A stretch of 64,000 nucleotides of DNA from Gemmatimonadota bacterium (GCA_022571515.1 JACZXQ010000018.1:19439-83438); one strand, 5' to 3'; counted from the stretch's first letter, positions 36,044-46,189 are shown. Numbers and translations: made by a program. Notes: generated from the letters alone by a model not told the origin.

Positions 36044-37384
36044 GTGAGCGAGACGGACCCGAAAATGCTGGGCTTCCCGCCCGAAGTCTTCGCACAGCGC
36101 CGCGAGCGCGTTCTGGGGAGCCTGGGAAAGGGCGTAATGGTGCTCCCGGCGGCCCCCACGCTGTACCGATCCAGGGACGTCGAGCTGCGCTATCGGCCCG
36201 ACAGTGAGCTCTTCTACCTCTCGGGACTGACCGAACCAGAGGCCGTCGCTGTGCTGAGTGGAGAAGGTGAAACCGAGCGATTCACCCTCTTCGTAAGTCC
36301 TCGGGACCCCGACGCCGAACTGTGGAGCGGTGCCCGGCTAGGCCCGGAGAGGGCCAAGGAGATCTTCGGCGCAGATGCCGCCTACCCGATCGACGATCTG
36401 GAGACGCGACTTCCCGCCCTGTTGGATGACCCGGATCGCGTGTTCTTTCGGTTGGGGCATCGGGGCCCGGCGCAGGCGCTCGTTCTTGCAGCCTTGCAGC
36501 GCGCACGGCTGAAGGGCCCTCGGCGTGGGACGGGACCGCGAGCGATCGTCGACCCCGGTGTCGTCCTGGACGATCTCAGGCTGGTGAAGGACGAGCACGA
36601 GGTCGATCGAATCCGCCGGGCGGCCGCGTTGAGCGTGGAAGCGTTCCGTGCCGCGCTGGCCGCCGTGCGCCCCGGCCTGGGCGAATGGGAGCTGGAGAGC
36701 TTGATCGATCACGCCTTCCGCGCCGGTGGGGGAGCAGGGCCGGCATACCCTACGATCGTCGCGTCCGGGGCGAACGCATGTGTGCTCCATTATGTGGACA
36801 ATGACCGCTCCATTGGGGACGGAGACCTCGTTCTGGTGGATGCCGGCGCCGAGGTCGGCATGTATGCCGCGGACATCACGCGCACATTCCCGGCGTCCGG
36901 CAGCTTCTCAGGGGTTCAACGAGCCGTCTACGAGATCGTGGCTCGGGCCAACCGGGCGGCCGTGGAGGCCGTCGCGCCGGGATCGACCATTGGGGACGTC
37001 CACGCGGCCGGGCTCTATGTTCTCGTGGAGGGGCTGGCCGAGCTGAACGTACTCGAGGGTGAGGTCGCCATGCTGATCGAGGAGGGGGCCCACAAGCCGT
37101 ATTTCCCGCATCAGACATCACACTGGTTGGGGCTGGATGTTCACGACGTCGGTGATTATGCGTGCGACGCCGAGCCGCGGCTTCTCGAGCCGGGCATGGT
37201 GCTCACGGTGGAACCCGGCCTCTATTTCCGGTCGGACCTCACCGGAACGTCGACCAGTGGCGCCGAGTTGTCAGGCATCGGCGTCCGCGTAGAAGATGAC
37301 GTCCTCGTGACCGTGGACGGCCATGAGATTCTCACAGGTGACCTGCCGGTGGCGGCCGGGGAGATTGAGGAGTTGATCGGGTGA
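36044..37384 (+). CDS. pepP: Xaa-Pro aminopeptidase (aminopeptidase P type)
   Basis: 446 residues from GTG 36044, preceded by GGAGGGG; a longer frame to 35957 is possible but less well supported. The aminopeptidase P N-terminal domain is present (ELRYRPDSELFYLSGLTEPE), followed by the M24 metal site: VLVDAGAEVGMYAADITRTF (two Asp), His in HQTSHWLGLDVHDVG, Glu in LTVEPGLYF and Glu in GVRVEDDVLV. Removes N-terminal residues before proline. Next gene is 16 bp downstream. Confidence 0.9.
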   Translation: MSETDPKMLGFPPEVFAQRRERVLGSLGKGVMVLPAAPTLYRSRDVELRYRPDSELFYLSGLTEPEAVAVLSGEGETERFTLFVSPRDPDAELWSGARLGPERAKEIFGADAAYPIDDLETRLPALLDDPDRVFFRLGHRGPAQALVLAALQRARLKGPRRGTGPRAIVDPGVVLDDLRLVKDEHEVDRIRRAAALSVEAFRAALAAVRPGLGEWELESLIDHAFRAGGGAGPAYPTIVASGANACVLHYVDNDRSIGDGDLVLVDAGAEVGMYAADITRTFPASGSFSGVQRAVYEIVARANRAAVEAVAPGSTIGDVHAAGLYVLVEGLAELNVLEGEVAMLIEEGAHKPYFPHQTSHWLGLDVHDVGDYACDAEPRLLEPGMVLTVEPGLYFRSDLTGTSTSGAELSGIGVRVEDDVLVTVDGHEILTGDLPVAAGEIEELIG

Positions 37385-37400
37385 CGAGGCAGGCAACTTT

Positions 37401-38297
37401 GTGAGCCGCCCACCCCCGGGCGCCTGGAAGCCCTTCAGGTGGAATGCTGGCGACGACTTGATGAGCCGACTTCGCGGGCCCGGCCCACTAGTCACGGTCG
37501 AGCTTCGTCCACCGCCCAGTGACTTGAGGTACGCGAGCGGCGTCGATGCATGGATCGACCTGCACCACTCCATATCGCGCCTGGCAAAGAGCGACGTGTT
37601 CGTCTTCCTGACGGACGACGCTGTTGGAGCGCGAGAGGAGGAGAACCTCGGCCACCTCGCGTCCAACCTCGGACATGACGTGCCGTTCTCGCAACTGGTG
37701 CCGTTCCTGACCAGCAAGCACGAGTTGGAGTACTGTCTCAAGTATGCGGAACGCGCGGACGCGCTGGGATTCAGAGCCCTCACCGTGCTGGGAGGGGATC
37801 AGAACGTGGGCCTTCCACGGTGCTTCCCCCACGCTTATCAACTTCGGCAGCGGATTCGCCAGCACCTGCCCAGGATGCTTCTCGGCGGCTGGGCCAACCC
37901 CCATAGGGACGCATCGGAGCAGCTCGGGTTCGTAGCGGATCAAGGGTTCTGTGCAGATTTCTATCTGACGCAGGTGGTCTCGCACCACAGCGCCCGGGCG
38001 GTGGAGGCCTTTCTCCAAGAGGCCGGGCGCCAAGGGGTCGAGATTCCCGGAATCTTCGGCGTGTTCTATTACCGGAGTGCGCGCCCGGAAACGCTCGAAT
38101 GGCTCGGGCGGTTCTTCCCGGTGCCGTCAGCCGAGATCACCCGTGACTTCGATGCCGGGCTGTCACCGGAGGATATTTGTGCGCGCACGATCAAGGCTCT
38201 CAGGAAGGTGGGGGCCGAGAAGATCTATGTGAGCAACCTGGGCCAAAAGGGCGTCGAGGCCCGGCTAGAGCGGATTCTTCAACGGGTCGGGTTGTGA
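37401..38297 (+). CDS. Methylenetetrahydrofolate reductase-like protein
   Basis: 298 residues with the MTHFR TIM-barrel look: early VTVELRPPPSDL, LTVLGGDQNVGLPRCFPHAY, the C-terminal QGFCADFYLTQVVSHHSARA and a final IYVSNLGQKGV. It is divergent from canonical MetF and lacks the usual [12 protein letters not shown] folate segment. Starts at GTG 37401 shortly after pepP. It faces the methionine-synthesis genes tail to tail, which supports a one-carbon role, but the reaction is unproven. Confidence 0.6.
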   Translation: MSRPPPGAWKPFRWNAGDDLMSRLRGPGPLVTVELRPPPSDLRYASGVDAWIDLHHSISRLAKSDVFVFLTDDAVGAREEENLGHLASNLGHDVPFSQLVPFLTSKHELEYCLKYAERADALGFRALTVLGGDQNVGLPRCFPHAYQLRQRIRQHLPRMLLGGWANPHRDASEQLGFVADQGFCADFYLTQVVSHHSARAVEAFLQEAGRQGVEIPGIFGVFYYRSARPETLEWLGRFFPVPSAEITRDFDAGLSPEDICARTIKALRKVGAEKIYVSNLGQKGVEARLERILQRVGL

Positions 38298-38357
38298 CCA
38301 GGAAAGCGCTCGTGGCTGGGCTGCTAGAGCGGCCTGCGGTTGCGGGCGGGAGGGCCT

Positions 38358-40232
38358 TTAGGCCGGACCACGAGCCGCCTGCACCACCCTAAGCGCCGCA
38401 TCCACGTCGCCGTGGGGCGCGGTCACGTGAATCCCTTGGACGAGTCCGCGCACGGCCTCCAAAACCTCGAGGGCGATGCCGATGCCCTCCTCACGGGCGG
38501 ATTCGCCATCATGCGCCTCGGCTTCCGCCATGCGCTGCAGCACGGCGTCGGGCACGGCCACTCCGGGCACTTCGTTGGCGAGGAACTCCGCGTCGCGTAG
38601 GGACGTGAGTGGCCACAGTCCCGCGATGATCGGAATGGTCCGCGCAGCCGTGCGCGCCAGGAAACGCTCGAGAGCTTCGACGTCGAATACTGGCTGAGTT
38701 ATCGCGAAGTCGGCGCCGGCGTCGACCTTCCAGGCGAAACGACCGGCCTCTCGGTCCGGGTCCACTGCGGCTTGGTTGACCGCGACACCCACGACGAAAC
38801 GTGTGGGCTCACCGATCGAGTTTCCGCCGGGATCTACTCCGCTGTTGAGACCGCGAACCACGTTGGTGAGGCCGATGGAGTCGATGTCGAATACCGAGGT
38901 GGCGTCCCGGTACGGGCCCATGGGTGGCGGATCGCCGGTGATCAACAGAACGTTTCGGATGCCGCCTGCCGTCGCACCCAGGAGATCGCTGATCATGCTC
39001 AGCATGTTGCGGTCGCGGCAGCGGTAGTGGACGAGGGTTTCGATTCCCGCCCGTTCTTGGATGATCAACGCAGCGGGGATTGCGCTCATACGGCTCTTCG
39101 AGCGGTTGCTGTCGAGGACGCTCACCACATCGACGCCCGCATCGCGAATGCGCTCCGCGTCGGCGACGAGGTCACGGGAGTCCCATCCTCGGGGGGGCAG
39201 GATCTCCACGCTGGTGACCATGTCGCCATTGGCTAGCTTCGCTCCCCACTTGGAGCGGTCGCCGAGCGGAACCTGCGGGGACGAATCCACAGTGGTGCTC
39301 TTGGTCGGCCCCGGAGCGTCCACCGAGGCCGGTGGCTGAGCGCTTTCCACGAACTCCCTGATGCGTCGTGTGTGCTCGGGTGTGGTCCCGCAGCATCCGC
39401 CAACGAAGCGGGCGCCTGCCTCGATCATGCGGCGGGCGTACTGAGCCATGTATTCCGGACTGGCCAGGTAGATTTTCCGGTCGCCGACTTCGCGTGGCAG
39501 GCCGGCGTTCGGCTGCGCGGAAAGTGGCGTGTCGGTCACCCGCGCCATCTGGTCAACGGCGTCCAGGAGGATGGCGGGACCCACCGAGCAGTTTACGCCG
39601 ATGACGTCCGCTCCCCAGCTTGTGACCTCCGCGGCAACCGCGTCGGGCGCCGTGCCGTAGGATGTGCGCCCGTCCTCTCCGATCGTGATTTGGCAGAAGA
39701 TCGGGGTCCCAGAGAGTTGCCGGGTGGCGAGAAAGGCCTGATGCAACTCGTTCAGGTCGCTGAATGTCTCGAGGATGATCCCGTCCACTCCACCCTCGAC
39801 CAACCCCGTGAGTTGGCGCTCGAAGAGGCTTTGAGCCTCGCCGCGCGAGGTCGGGCCGAAGGGCTCGATACGAAGCCCCAGGGGACCGACCGCCCCCAGG
39901 ACATGGGCCCGAACACCTGCGGCTCGCCGCGCAATCGCGACGGCAACCCGGTTGATCTCTTCCGTCTTGGCCTCCAGGCCGAAGCTGGACAGTTTGACCG
40001 GGTTCGCCCCGAAGGTGTTGGTCTCGATGATCTCGGCGCCGGCTTGCACGTATTCGCGATGGACGGACTCGACGAGGTCTGCATCTTTGAGATTCAACTC
40101 GTCGTAACACACGTTGACGAACACGCCCTTGGCGTACAGCAGCGTGCCCATCGCTCCGTCCAGGACATGCACGCGCCTGTCCTGGATGAGTTCGAGCAGT
40201 GAGCCGGGTTCCCGGCGAGAGACATCGCTCAT
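38358..40232 (-). CDS. Bifunctional homocysteine S-methyltransferase / methylenetetrahydrofolate reductase
   Basis: 624 residues. The N-terminal barrel (about 1-300) is a homocysteine methyltransferase domain: [12 protein letters not shown], then the zinc Cys residues in GVNCSVGP and [10 protein letters not shown]. The C-terminal half (about 330-624) is an MTHFR domain with [29 protein letters not shown] and [10 protein letters not shown]. Such fusions transfer methyl groups and reduce methylene-THF in methionine synthesis. The start overlaps the metH stop by 4 bp, downstream of the riboswitch-controlled leader. Confidence 0.92.
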   Translation of the reverse strand: MSDVSRREPGSLLELIQDRRVHVLDGAMGTLLYAKGVFVNVCYDELNLKDADLVESVHREYVQAGAEIIETNTFGANPVKLSSFGLEAKTEEINRVAVAIARRAAGVRAHVLGAVGPLGLRIEPFGPTSRGEAQSLFERQLTGLVEGGVDGIILETFSDLNELHQAFLATRQLSGTPIFCQITIGEDGRTSYGTAPDAVAAEVTSWGADVIGVNCSVGPAILLDAVDQMARVTDTPLSAQPNAGLPREVGDRKIYLASPEYMAQYARRMIEAGARFVGGCCGTTPEHTRRIREFVESAQPPASVDAPGPTKSTTVDSSPQVPLGDRSKWGAKLANGDMVTSVEILPPRGWDSRDLVADAERIRDAGVDVVSVLDSNRSKSRMSAIPAALIIQERAGIETLVHYRCRDRNMLSMISDLLGATAGGIRNVLLITGDPPPMGPYRDATSVFDIDSIGLTNVVRGLNSGVDPGGNSIGEPTRFVVGVAVNQAAVDPDREAGRFAWKVDAGADFAITQPVFDVEALERFLARTAARTIPIIAGLWPLTSLRDAEFLANEVPGVAVPDAVLQRMAEAEAHDGESAREEGIGIALEVLEAVRGLVQGIHVTAPHGDVDAALRVVQAARGPA

Positions 40233-43200
40233 CGATCGTGCTCCGGATCATATGCGAGGTTGGGTGCCAGCCAACGCTCGACTTCATGTACGGGCACCCC
40301 TCTTCGGTCGGCGTAGTCCGCGACCTGGTCCTCCCCGATCCGACCCACACCGAAGTAGTGTGCATCAGGATGCGAGAAATACCACCCGGCCACCGACGCG
40401 GCCGGGGTCATCGCGAACGATTCGGTGAGAGCGACGCCGGTAGCCTGTGTCGCGTCCAGTAGCTCGAACAGGGTCGCTTTCTCCGAGTGGTCGGGGCAGG
40501 CCGGATACCCCGGCGCGGGGCGAATCCCACGATACCGCTCGGCCAAGAGGCCCCCTTTGTCGAGCTTCTCGTCGGATGAATAGGCCCAGAACTCGGTCCG
40601 AACTCGCTGGTGCATCCTCTCGGCCATTGCTTCGGCAAGCCGGTCCGCCAACGCCTTGGCCAGGATGGCCGAATAGTCATCGCCTGAAGCCTCCATCCCG
40701 GCTACCAGCGTGTCGAGTCCGTGGCCGGCGGTCACCACGAACGCTCCGACATGGTCTTCCTTACCAGAACCCTCCGGCGCCACGAAGTCCGACAGGCAGA
40801 CGTTGGCCCTTCCTTCGGTCTTCCGGAACTGCTGGCGCAGCCCGCGCAGGACCGCGGTGGGACTCCCACCGTGACCGTTCCCGTAGACCGCGATGTCGTC
40901 TTGGCCAAGCCGGCCGGCAGGGAAAATGCCCACCACGGCCCGCGCGGTTATCAGCCCTTCCGAGACGATGAGTTCGAGCAGTTCATTCGCGTCGGCCCAG
41001 AGGCTTCTCGCGGCTTCGCCGGTGACTTCGTCCTCGAGTATCGAGGGGTAGCTTCCCTTCAACTCCCAGGCATGGAAGAACGGCGTCCAGTCGATGTACT
41101 CGACCAATTCCGCGAGCGGGTACTCGTCGAACACCTGTACCCCCAGGCGGGCGGGGCGCGGGGGGTCGTAGGCGTCCCAGTCGAACGGGACGCCGTTGTC
41201 GCGGGCCTCTCGGAGTGTGATGAGGGAGCTCTTCTCACGGCGAAGGGAGTGGGCGGCGCGTTCCCGCTCGTACTCGGCCTCGACGCCGGCGATGAACTCC
41301 TCGTACTTGCCTGTGTCGAGAAGGCTGCGCACCACACCGACGCATCGCGAGGCGTCGGGCACGTAGACCGTCGGCCCGCCATAGTTGCCGGCGATCTTCA
41401 CCGCCGTGTGGCGCCGTGAGGTCGTGGCGCCACCGATCAGTAGCGGAATCCGAAAGTTGTTGCGCTCCATCTCCGAAGCGACGTGCACCATGTGTCCGAG
41501 AGAGGGCGTGATGAGGCCGGACAGCCCTATCATATCGACCTTCTCGGCCAACGCCGTTTCGAGGATGCGCTCCGTGGGGACCATGACTCCGAGGTCCACC
41601 ACCTCGAAGCCGTTACACTGGAGCACGACCCCCACGATGTTCTTGCCGATGTCGTGTACGTCACCCTTTACGGTCGCCATCAGCACCTTTGGGGCCGACC
41701 CCGCGCCCTCGCTCTTCTCGGCCTCGAGGAACGGGGTCAGATAGGCTACGGCTCGCTTCATCACGCGCGCGCTCTTGACCACCTGCGGCAGGAACATACG
41801 GCCCGACCCGAACCGGTCCCCCACCACGTTCATCCCGTCCATGAGCGGGCCTTCGATGACGTCCAGCGCCCGCTCACGCGCGGCCCGAGCCTCCTCGACA
41901 TCCTCATCGATGAAGTCGGTGACGCCTTCTACGAGCGCGTATTCGAGACGCTTCTCGACTGGCTCGTCGCGCCATTCCATGCTCGCTTCCAGGCGCTCCT
42001 CGGCTCCCGCCAGTGCCTCCGCGCGGGCCGTCAGCCGCTCCGTCGCGTCCGGCCGACGATCGAAGAGTACGTCCTCGACCGCTTCGAGGAGCCCCGGCTC
42101 GATGTCGTCGTAGACGGGCAGCGCCCCGGCATTGATGATCCCCATGTCCAGCCCGGCCTGGATGGCGTGGTAGAGGAAGGCCGCGTGCATGGCTTCCCTC
42201 ACGATGGGGCTTCCCCGGAAGGAGAACGAGATATTGCTGACCCCGCCGCTCACGCGCGTGAGCGGCAGCTCGGCCTTGATGCGGCGCGTAGCCTCGATGA
42301 ACGCGATCGCATACCCCCGGTGCTCCTCGATGCCGGTGGCTACCGCAAAGATGTTGGGGTCGAAGATGATGTCGGTGGGGTCGAATCCGACCTCCTCGGT
42401 CAGGATTCGGTAAGCCCGTTTGCAGATGGCGAGCTTTCGGTCCATCGTGTCGGCTTGCCCCTCCTCATCGAAGGCCATCACGATGGCTGCCGCGCCGTAG
42501 CGCCGGACCAGGTCGGCCCGGTGGCGGAAGGCCTCCTCGCCATCCTTGAGGCTGATCGAGTTGACGATGCACTTGCCCTGCACGCAGCGCAGCCCGGCCT
42601 CGATCACGTCCCAATCGGACGAATCGATTACGATCGGAATGCGGGAGATGTCGGGCTCCGACGCGATCAGGTTGAGGAAACGCGTCATCGCGGCGGCGGA
42701 GTCGAGAAGCCCTTCGTCCATGTTGACGTCGAGCATTTGGGCGCCGCCCGTTACCTGATCACGCGCCACGCCGAGCGCTTCCTCGTACTGGTCGTCGGTG
42801 ATCAGGCGGCGAAACCGCTTCGATCCCGTGACGTTCGTGCGCTCGCCGATGTTGGTGAACAGCGAATCAGGGCCGAGTTCGAGAGGCTCGAGCCCCGAGA
42901 GTCTCAGACGGGGAGGCGCCTTGGGTACGTCTCTCGGAGCCAGCCCTGCAACGGCATGCGCGATGGCCTCCACATGCTCCGGAGTGGTGCCGCAGCATCC
43001 CCCGACTATGTTCACGAAGCCGTTCTCCGCGAACTCTCGAATGATTCCGGACGTGATGTCGGCGGTCTCGTCGTACTCACCGAAGGCGTTCGGAAGACCT
43101 GCATTCGGATAACAGCTCACAGGAAGCTCCGCCACGCGTGCCAACTCCTCCAGATAGGGTCGGAGTTGCTCAGCGCCTAGAGCGCAGTTCAGCCCCACGC

Positions 43201-43936
43201 TCAAGAGCCCGGCGTGCCGCACGGAGTTGTAGAATGCCTCGGGCGTCTGTCCGCTGAGTGTGCGGCCGCTCGCATCCGTGATGGTGCCTGAGACCATGAT
43301 CGGCACGGGATGCCCGGTTTCCGCGCGAAGGCCAGTGAGGGCGAACAGTGCGGCCTTGGCGTTGAGCGAGTCGAAGACCGTTTCGACGAGGAGCACGTCC
43401 GCTCCTCCGTCGAGTAGTCCTTGGGCCTGAACGCGGTACGCCGCCGCGAGGGCTTCGAACGTGATGTTCCTGAACGCCGGGTCGGCCACGTCGGGCGAGA
43501 TTGAGCACGTACGATTCGTCGGGCCGATGGACCCGCATACCCACCGTGGCTTGCTGGGGTCGGCCGCGGTGAACTCGTCGGCGGCTGCACGCGCGATTTC
43601 GGCCGCCGCGCGGTTCATTTCGTAGACGTCGTCGCTCAACCCATAATCCTCGAGCGAGATAGCTTGCGCGTTGAACGTGTTGGTCTCGATCAGGTCGGCG
43701 CCGGCCTCCAGGTACGCTCGATGCACCTCCTCGATGATGTCCGGGCGGGTGAGGCAGAGCACGTCGCTGGCGCCCACTAGCGGGAGCTCGTGGTCGGCAT
43801 ACCGTTCACCGCGGAAGTCCGACTCGGACAGCTCGTACGCCTGTAGCATGGTCCCGGTGGCTCCGTCGAGCACCAGGATCCGCTCGCGCAGGGCTGCCGT
43901 TAACGCTTCCAGACGAACACGCACTGAGTCGGACAT
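40229..43936 (-). CDS. metH: Cobalamin-dependent methionine synthase
   Basis: 1235 residues with all four modules: homocysteine-binding (zinc Cys in LNCALG and [10 protein letters not shown]), methyl-THF-binding ([14 protein letters not shown]), cobalamin-binding (His761 in [11 protein letters not shown], close to His759 in E. coli) and the AdoMet reactivation domain ([15 protein letters not shown]). Full length, so reactivation is intact. The ATG at 43936 lies about 115 bases after an apparent SAM-II aptamer, and the following gene overlaps by 4 bp. End-product control by SAM is thus expected. Confidence 0.97.
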   Translation of the reverse strand: MSDSVRVRLEALTAALRERILVLDGATGTMLQAYELSESDFRGERYADHELPLVGASDVLCLTRPDIIEEVHRAYLEAGADLIETNTFNAQAISLEDYGLSDDVYEMNRAAAEIARAAADEFTAADPSKPRWVCGSIGPTNRTCSISPDVADPAFRNITFEALAAAYRVQAQGLLDGGADVLLVETVFDSLNAKAALFALTGLRAETGHPVPIMVSGTITDASGRTLSGQTPEAFYNSVRHAGLLSVGLNCALGAEQLRPYLEELARVAELPVSCYPNAGLPNAFGEYDETADITSGIIREFAENGFVNIVGGCCGTTPEHVEAIAHAVAGLAPRDVPKAPPRLRLSGLEPLELGPDSLFTNIGERTNVTGSKRFRRLITDDQYEEALGVARDQVTGGAQMLDVNMDEGLLDSAAAMTRFLNLIASEPDISRIPIVIDSSDWDVIEAGLRCVQGKCIVNSISLKDGEEAFRHRADLVRRYGAAAIVMAFDEEGQADTMDRKLAICKRAYRILTEEVGFDPTDIIFDPNIFAVATGIEEHRGYAIAFIEATRRIKAELPLTRVSGGVSNISFSFRGSPIVREAMHAAFLYHAIQAGLDMGIINAGALPVYDDIEPGLLEAVEDVLFDRRPDATERLTARAEALAGAEERLEASMEWRDEPVEKRLEYALVEGVTDFIDEDVEEARAARERALDVIEGPLMDGMNVVGDRFGSGRMFLPQVVKSARVMKRAVAYLTPFLEAEKSEGAGSAPKVLMATVKGDVHDIGKNIVGVVLQCNGFEVVDLGVMVPTERILETALAEKVDMIGLSGLITPSLGHMVHVASEMERNNFRIPLLIGGATTSRRHTAVKIAGNYGGPTVYVPDASRCVGVVRSLLDTGKYEEFIAGVEAEYERERAAHSLRREKSSLITLREARDNGVPFDWDAYDPPRPARLGVQVFDEYPLAELVEYIDWTPFFHAWELKGSYPSILEDEVTGEAARSLWADANELLELIVSEGLITARAVVGIFPAGRLGQDDIAVYGNGHGGSPTAVLRGLRQQFRKTEGRANVCLSDFVAPEGSGKEDHVGAFVVTAGHGLDTLVAGMEASGDDYSAILAKALADRLAEAMAERMHQRVRTEFWAYSSDEKLDKGGLLAERYRGIRPAPGYPACPDHSEKATLFELLDATQATGVALTESFAMTPAASVAGWYFSHPDAHYFGVGRIGEDQVADYADRRGVPVHEVERWLAPNLAYDPEHDR

Positions 43937-44014
43937 ACCGGTTGCTCCGGTTGCTTGCCTCGAGCGATTAGGGTCGCAGGACCGGGAGAGGCGACGGCGG
44001 AGAGCGCGTCCGAA

Positions 44015-44050
44015 GGAAAAGGCCTCGTCGCAAGCATCGTGCGCCGAGGC
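44015..44050 (-). terminator. Terminator-like hairpin directly after the SAM-II aptamer
   Basis: On the minus strand, GCCTCG pairs with CGAGGC, then one G/A mismatch, then CGCA with TGCG around a 7-base loop, followed by C-TTTT-CC. The stem starts one base after the last aptamer base. The U-run is short, so strength is uncertain. The aptamer's first strand CGGGGC could pair with GCCTCG (one G-U) as an antiterminator. That alternative pairing is inferred. Confidence 0.55.
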
Positions 44051-44051
44051 T

Positions 44052-44116
44052 GGCTTTTTAGCGGTTCATTCGGAGTACACCGTCCGAGGGGCCGCAATAC
44101 GCCGTAAATCGCCCCG
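44052..44116 (-). promoter_or_regulatory. SAM-II riboswitch aptamer, long-loop type, metH leader
   Basis: Read on the minus strand: P1 GGGGC/GCCCC (44115-44111 with 44092-44088) closes a loop containing GATTT...GTATTGC, the SAM-II loop signature. A 3' single strand CGCTAAAAAGCC ends at 44052, matching GCTAAAAAG of known SAM-II RNAs. The pseudoknot is supported: GGC in loop 1 can pair with GCC after the A-run, where reference RNAs have CC with GG. The third loop contains a 5-bp hairpin TCGGA/TCCGA (44087-44070). Located ~115 bases before metH. Call from motif and pairing, not from a covariance search. Confidence 0.8.
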
Positions 44117-44166
44117 TTCCGATTCTTCAGGTCAAAGTTAGCATGCGTGCCAAGTGGGGCCAACCC

Positions 44167-44195
44167 TATATGTTGGATGCCACGCCACGCCTCAA
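44167..44195 (-). promoter_or_regulatory. Candidate metH-leader promoter
   Basis: On the minus strand TTGAGG (44195-44190), 17-bp spacer, CATATA (44172-44167), placing a start about 40-45 bases before the aptamer. The -35 hexamer is the same as in the S9 peptidase candidate promoter. Weak consensus match; a pattern inference. Confidence 0.3.
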
Positions 44196-44215
44196 CTCGA
44201 CAGATCGGAAACCAC

Positions 44216-45100
44216 ATGAGAGATCGACCGCGCGCGGCGGCTGGGTTCTTCAAGGGGCACGGTCTCGGGAACGACTACATCGTGGTGGAGGAGGGAGACG
44301 CCTGGCCGCTGTCCGACGCGGCGATCCGAGCCGTCTGCGACCGTTGGCGAGGGCCTGGAAGCGATGGGATCGTCGTCTTGCTCAGGTCCGCTGGGCCGCC
44401 CTACCTCCTCCGAATGTTCAACCCCGACGGCTCGGAGTTCGAGCGAAGCGGCAACGGTCTCCGCATTCTCGCAGCGTATCTCGCGTCTCGTGGCCGAGCG
44501 GGCAGCGAGACGTTCGAGGTAAGGGTGGGCGGCGACTCGGTGGAGCTCACGGTGAATTCTGTGGCATCCAACGGCGTGTACGACGTCACGGTGGATATGG
44601 GCCGGGCGGGCTTTTCGCCCGACGAAGTCGGTCTGAATGACGCAGAGCTGGAGGAGCCCGGCCGCATCCTTGGACCCGAGGGTTCGCTCGCGTTCACTGG
44701 AGTCTCGATTGGAAATCCCCATTGCGTCGTATTCCGGGACAGCCTGAGTGAGGATGATTTGGCCCGCATTGGGCCTCATCTCACGAGACATCCTGCGTTC
44801 AAGGGCGGTACCAACGTCCAACTCGCTCACATCGTTGGCGCGAACGCGGTGGAGGCCTTGATCTGGGAGCGTGGAGTGGGCCCTACGGCGTCCTCGGGAA
44901 CGAGCGCCTGTGCCGTAGCCGCGGCGGCAGTGTGGTCAGAGTCGATCGCTCCCGGTCTGGTCGAGGTCCGAATGTTGGGCGGGACGCTCCAGGTCGATGT
45001 TGGCGAGGACATGGAATTGACCCTGCGTGGCCCGGTCCAGGAGGTCTACACGGGAGAGCTGACCGCCGGTTTCGTCGAGGAACTGAACGGTCCCGCATAG
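44216..45100 (+). CDS. dapF: Diaminopimelate epimerase-family protein with Ser/Ser active site
   Basis: 294 residues from ATG 44216 (a longer frame to 44147 overlaps the opposing leader). The two-lobe DapF fold is clear: FKGHGLGNDYIVV at the start, NPDGSEFERSGNG, SIGNPHCVVF, FKGGTNVQLAHI, WERGVG. Both catalytic cysteines of canonical DapF (motifs CGNG and ACGTG) are Ser here: Ser78 (RSGNGLRI) and Ser227 (TASSGTSA). It may still be an epimerase by another acid/base pair, or act on another substrate. Family certain, activity uncertain. Convergent with lptG. Confidence 0.85.
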   Translation: MRDRPRAAAGFFKGHGLGNDYIVVEEGDAWPLSDAAIRAVCDRWRGPGSDGIVVLLRSAGPPYLLRMFNPDGSEFERSGNGLRILAAYLASRGRAGSETFEVRVGGDSVELTVNSVASNGVYDVTVDMGRAGFSPDEVGLNDAELEEPGRILGPEGSLAFTGVSIGNPHCVVFRDSLSEDDLARIGPHLTRHPAFKGGTNVQLAHIVGANAVEALIWERGVGPTASSGTSACAVAAAAVWSESIAPGLVEVRMLGGTLQVDVGEDMELTLRGPVQEVYTGELTAGFVEELNGPA

Positions 45101-45115
45101 CTTGGAGACCGCGGG

Positions 45116-46189
45116 TCAGGTACGCACCCTTCTCAGGAGCACGAGCGAGGCCAGCAGGAAGATGGCGTTCGGTGACCACGCAGCCATCATTGGCTCCATC
45201 ATCCCGCTCTCGCCGGCGGCCTTGGTCAGGTTGAAGAGGAGCAAGTACAGCAGGGTCGTTGCGAGCGCGACGCCGATGCCGTAGGTGGCGCCACCCCTTT
45301 GTGTGCTCGTCGCCAGCGGCGCGCCGAACAGGACGATGATCAAGGTGGCGATCGCGATCGCGGTGCGCTGGTACTTCTCCACGTAGAGTTGGCTGGCGTC
45401 GCCGCCCGAGCGTTCGATGTTGGCCGCGAGCCGGTTGATGTCGGCTCGGGTCATTTCATCTTCATCGCGGAAGTCGGTCAGCAGGTCGTGCGGAGGCGGC
45501 GAAAAGTGGGAGGTGCGCATCTCCGAGAACTTGTACGTGGGAAAGTCGATGTCCGAGGTGAGCACCCTGACGAAGCCGTCCTGAAACGTCCAACCGACGT
45601 TGCTATCCCAGTAAGCCCTCTTGGCGAAAACGTGCTCGGCGGGTTCGCCGTTCGGGCCCGGCGGAATCTCCATGACCACGCCGGTTATTTCGCCTTCTGA
45701 CGCCATTAGTCGCCGGATGCTCACGCTTACCCCGGCGTCGGTCTTGAACACGAAGTTCTGGCGCCACTGGAGGCCTGGATCTTCGCTTTGCAGCAATCTA
45801 GCTGCGTGCCGGTTGCTCAAGGGTACCACCTCTGCAAGCAACAACCCGGCCCCGGCCAAGCCGGCGCCGGCGACCAGGATCGGAAGAATGAGCCGGTGGA
45901 ACGAAATGCCGCAGGCCTTTGCCGCCATGATCTCGCGGTGCACCGTCATCCCGTGCACGGTGAACACGGCGGCGATCAGCGCCGCGATCGGGAATGCCCA
46001 GCTGACGAACAGGGGAAACTTGTACATGTAGGCCAGTGCGATATCGCCGAAGCTGAGGCCCCTGGCGAAGTAGTGGTCGATCTCTTGGACGATGTCGCCC
46101 ACCACGAACAGCACGGGAGCCCCCAGCACGAAGCCCAAGAAGAGCTTGAGGAAGGTGCGGAACAGGAGCCGGTCCAGGATGCGGATCAC
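45116..46189 (-). CDS. lptG: LptG-like LPS export permease (YjgP/YjgQ family)
   Basis: 357 residues from GTG 46189, which overlaps the lptF stop by 4 bp. Six membrane spans: three near the N-terminus (FLGFVLGAPVLFVVGDIVQE, FVSWAFPIAALIAAVF and ILPILVAGAGLAGAG), a periplasmic beta-jellyroll region and three at the end (TAIAIATLIIVLFGAPLAT). Partner of LptF in the LptB2FG complex that extracts lipopolysaccharide from the inner membrane. The F/G labels follow gene order; the proteins are homologous. Confidence 0.85.
   Translation of the reverse strand: MIRILDRLLFRTFLKLFLGFVLGAPVLFVVGDIVQEIDHYFARGLSFGDIALAYMYKFPLFVSWAFPIAALIAAVFTVHGMTVHREIMAAKACGISFHRLILPILVAGAGLAGAGLLLAEVVPLSNRHAARLLQSEDPGLQWRQNFVFKTDAGVSVSIRRLMASEGEITGVVMEIPPGPNGEPAEHVFAKRAYWDSNVGWTFQDGFVRVLTSDIDFPTYKFSEMRTSHFSPPPHDLLTDFRDEDEMTRADINRLAANIERSGGDASQLYVEKYQRTAIAIATLIIVLFGAPLATSTQRGGATYGIGVALATTLLYLLLFNLTKAAGESGMMEPMMAAWSPNAIFLLASLVLLRRVRT

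Noticed and set aside
38298..38357. Possible bidirectional terminator between convergent MTHFR genes
   Set aside because: Only a four-base GGCC/GGCC stem with no T-run is visible; too weak to list.
39372..40202. Plus-strand 276-residue open frame
   Set aside because: Antisense to the homocysteine methyltransferase domain, which has all its zinc ligands; no independent support.
41483..43180. Plus-strand 565-residue open frame
   Set aside because: Antisense to metH, His/Arg/Asp-rich with no domain; metH is complete and continuous here, so this is a high-GC shadow.
43937..44215. Cobalamin, SAH or SAM-I riboswitch in the metH leader
   Set aside because: No B12 box, no SAM-I P1-P4 core and no convincing SAH core; the loop and A-run match SAM-II instead.
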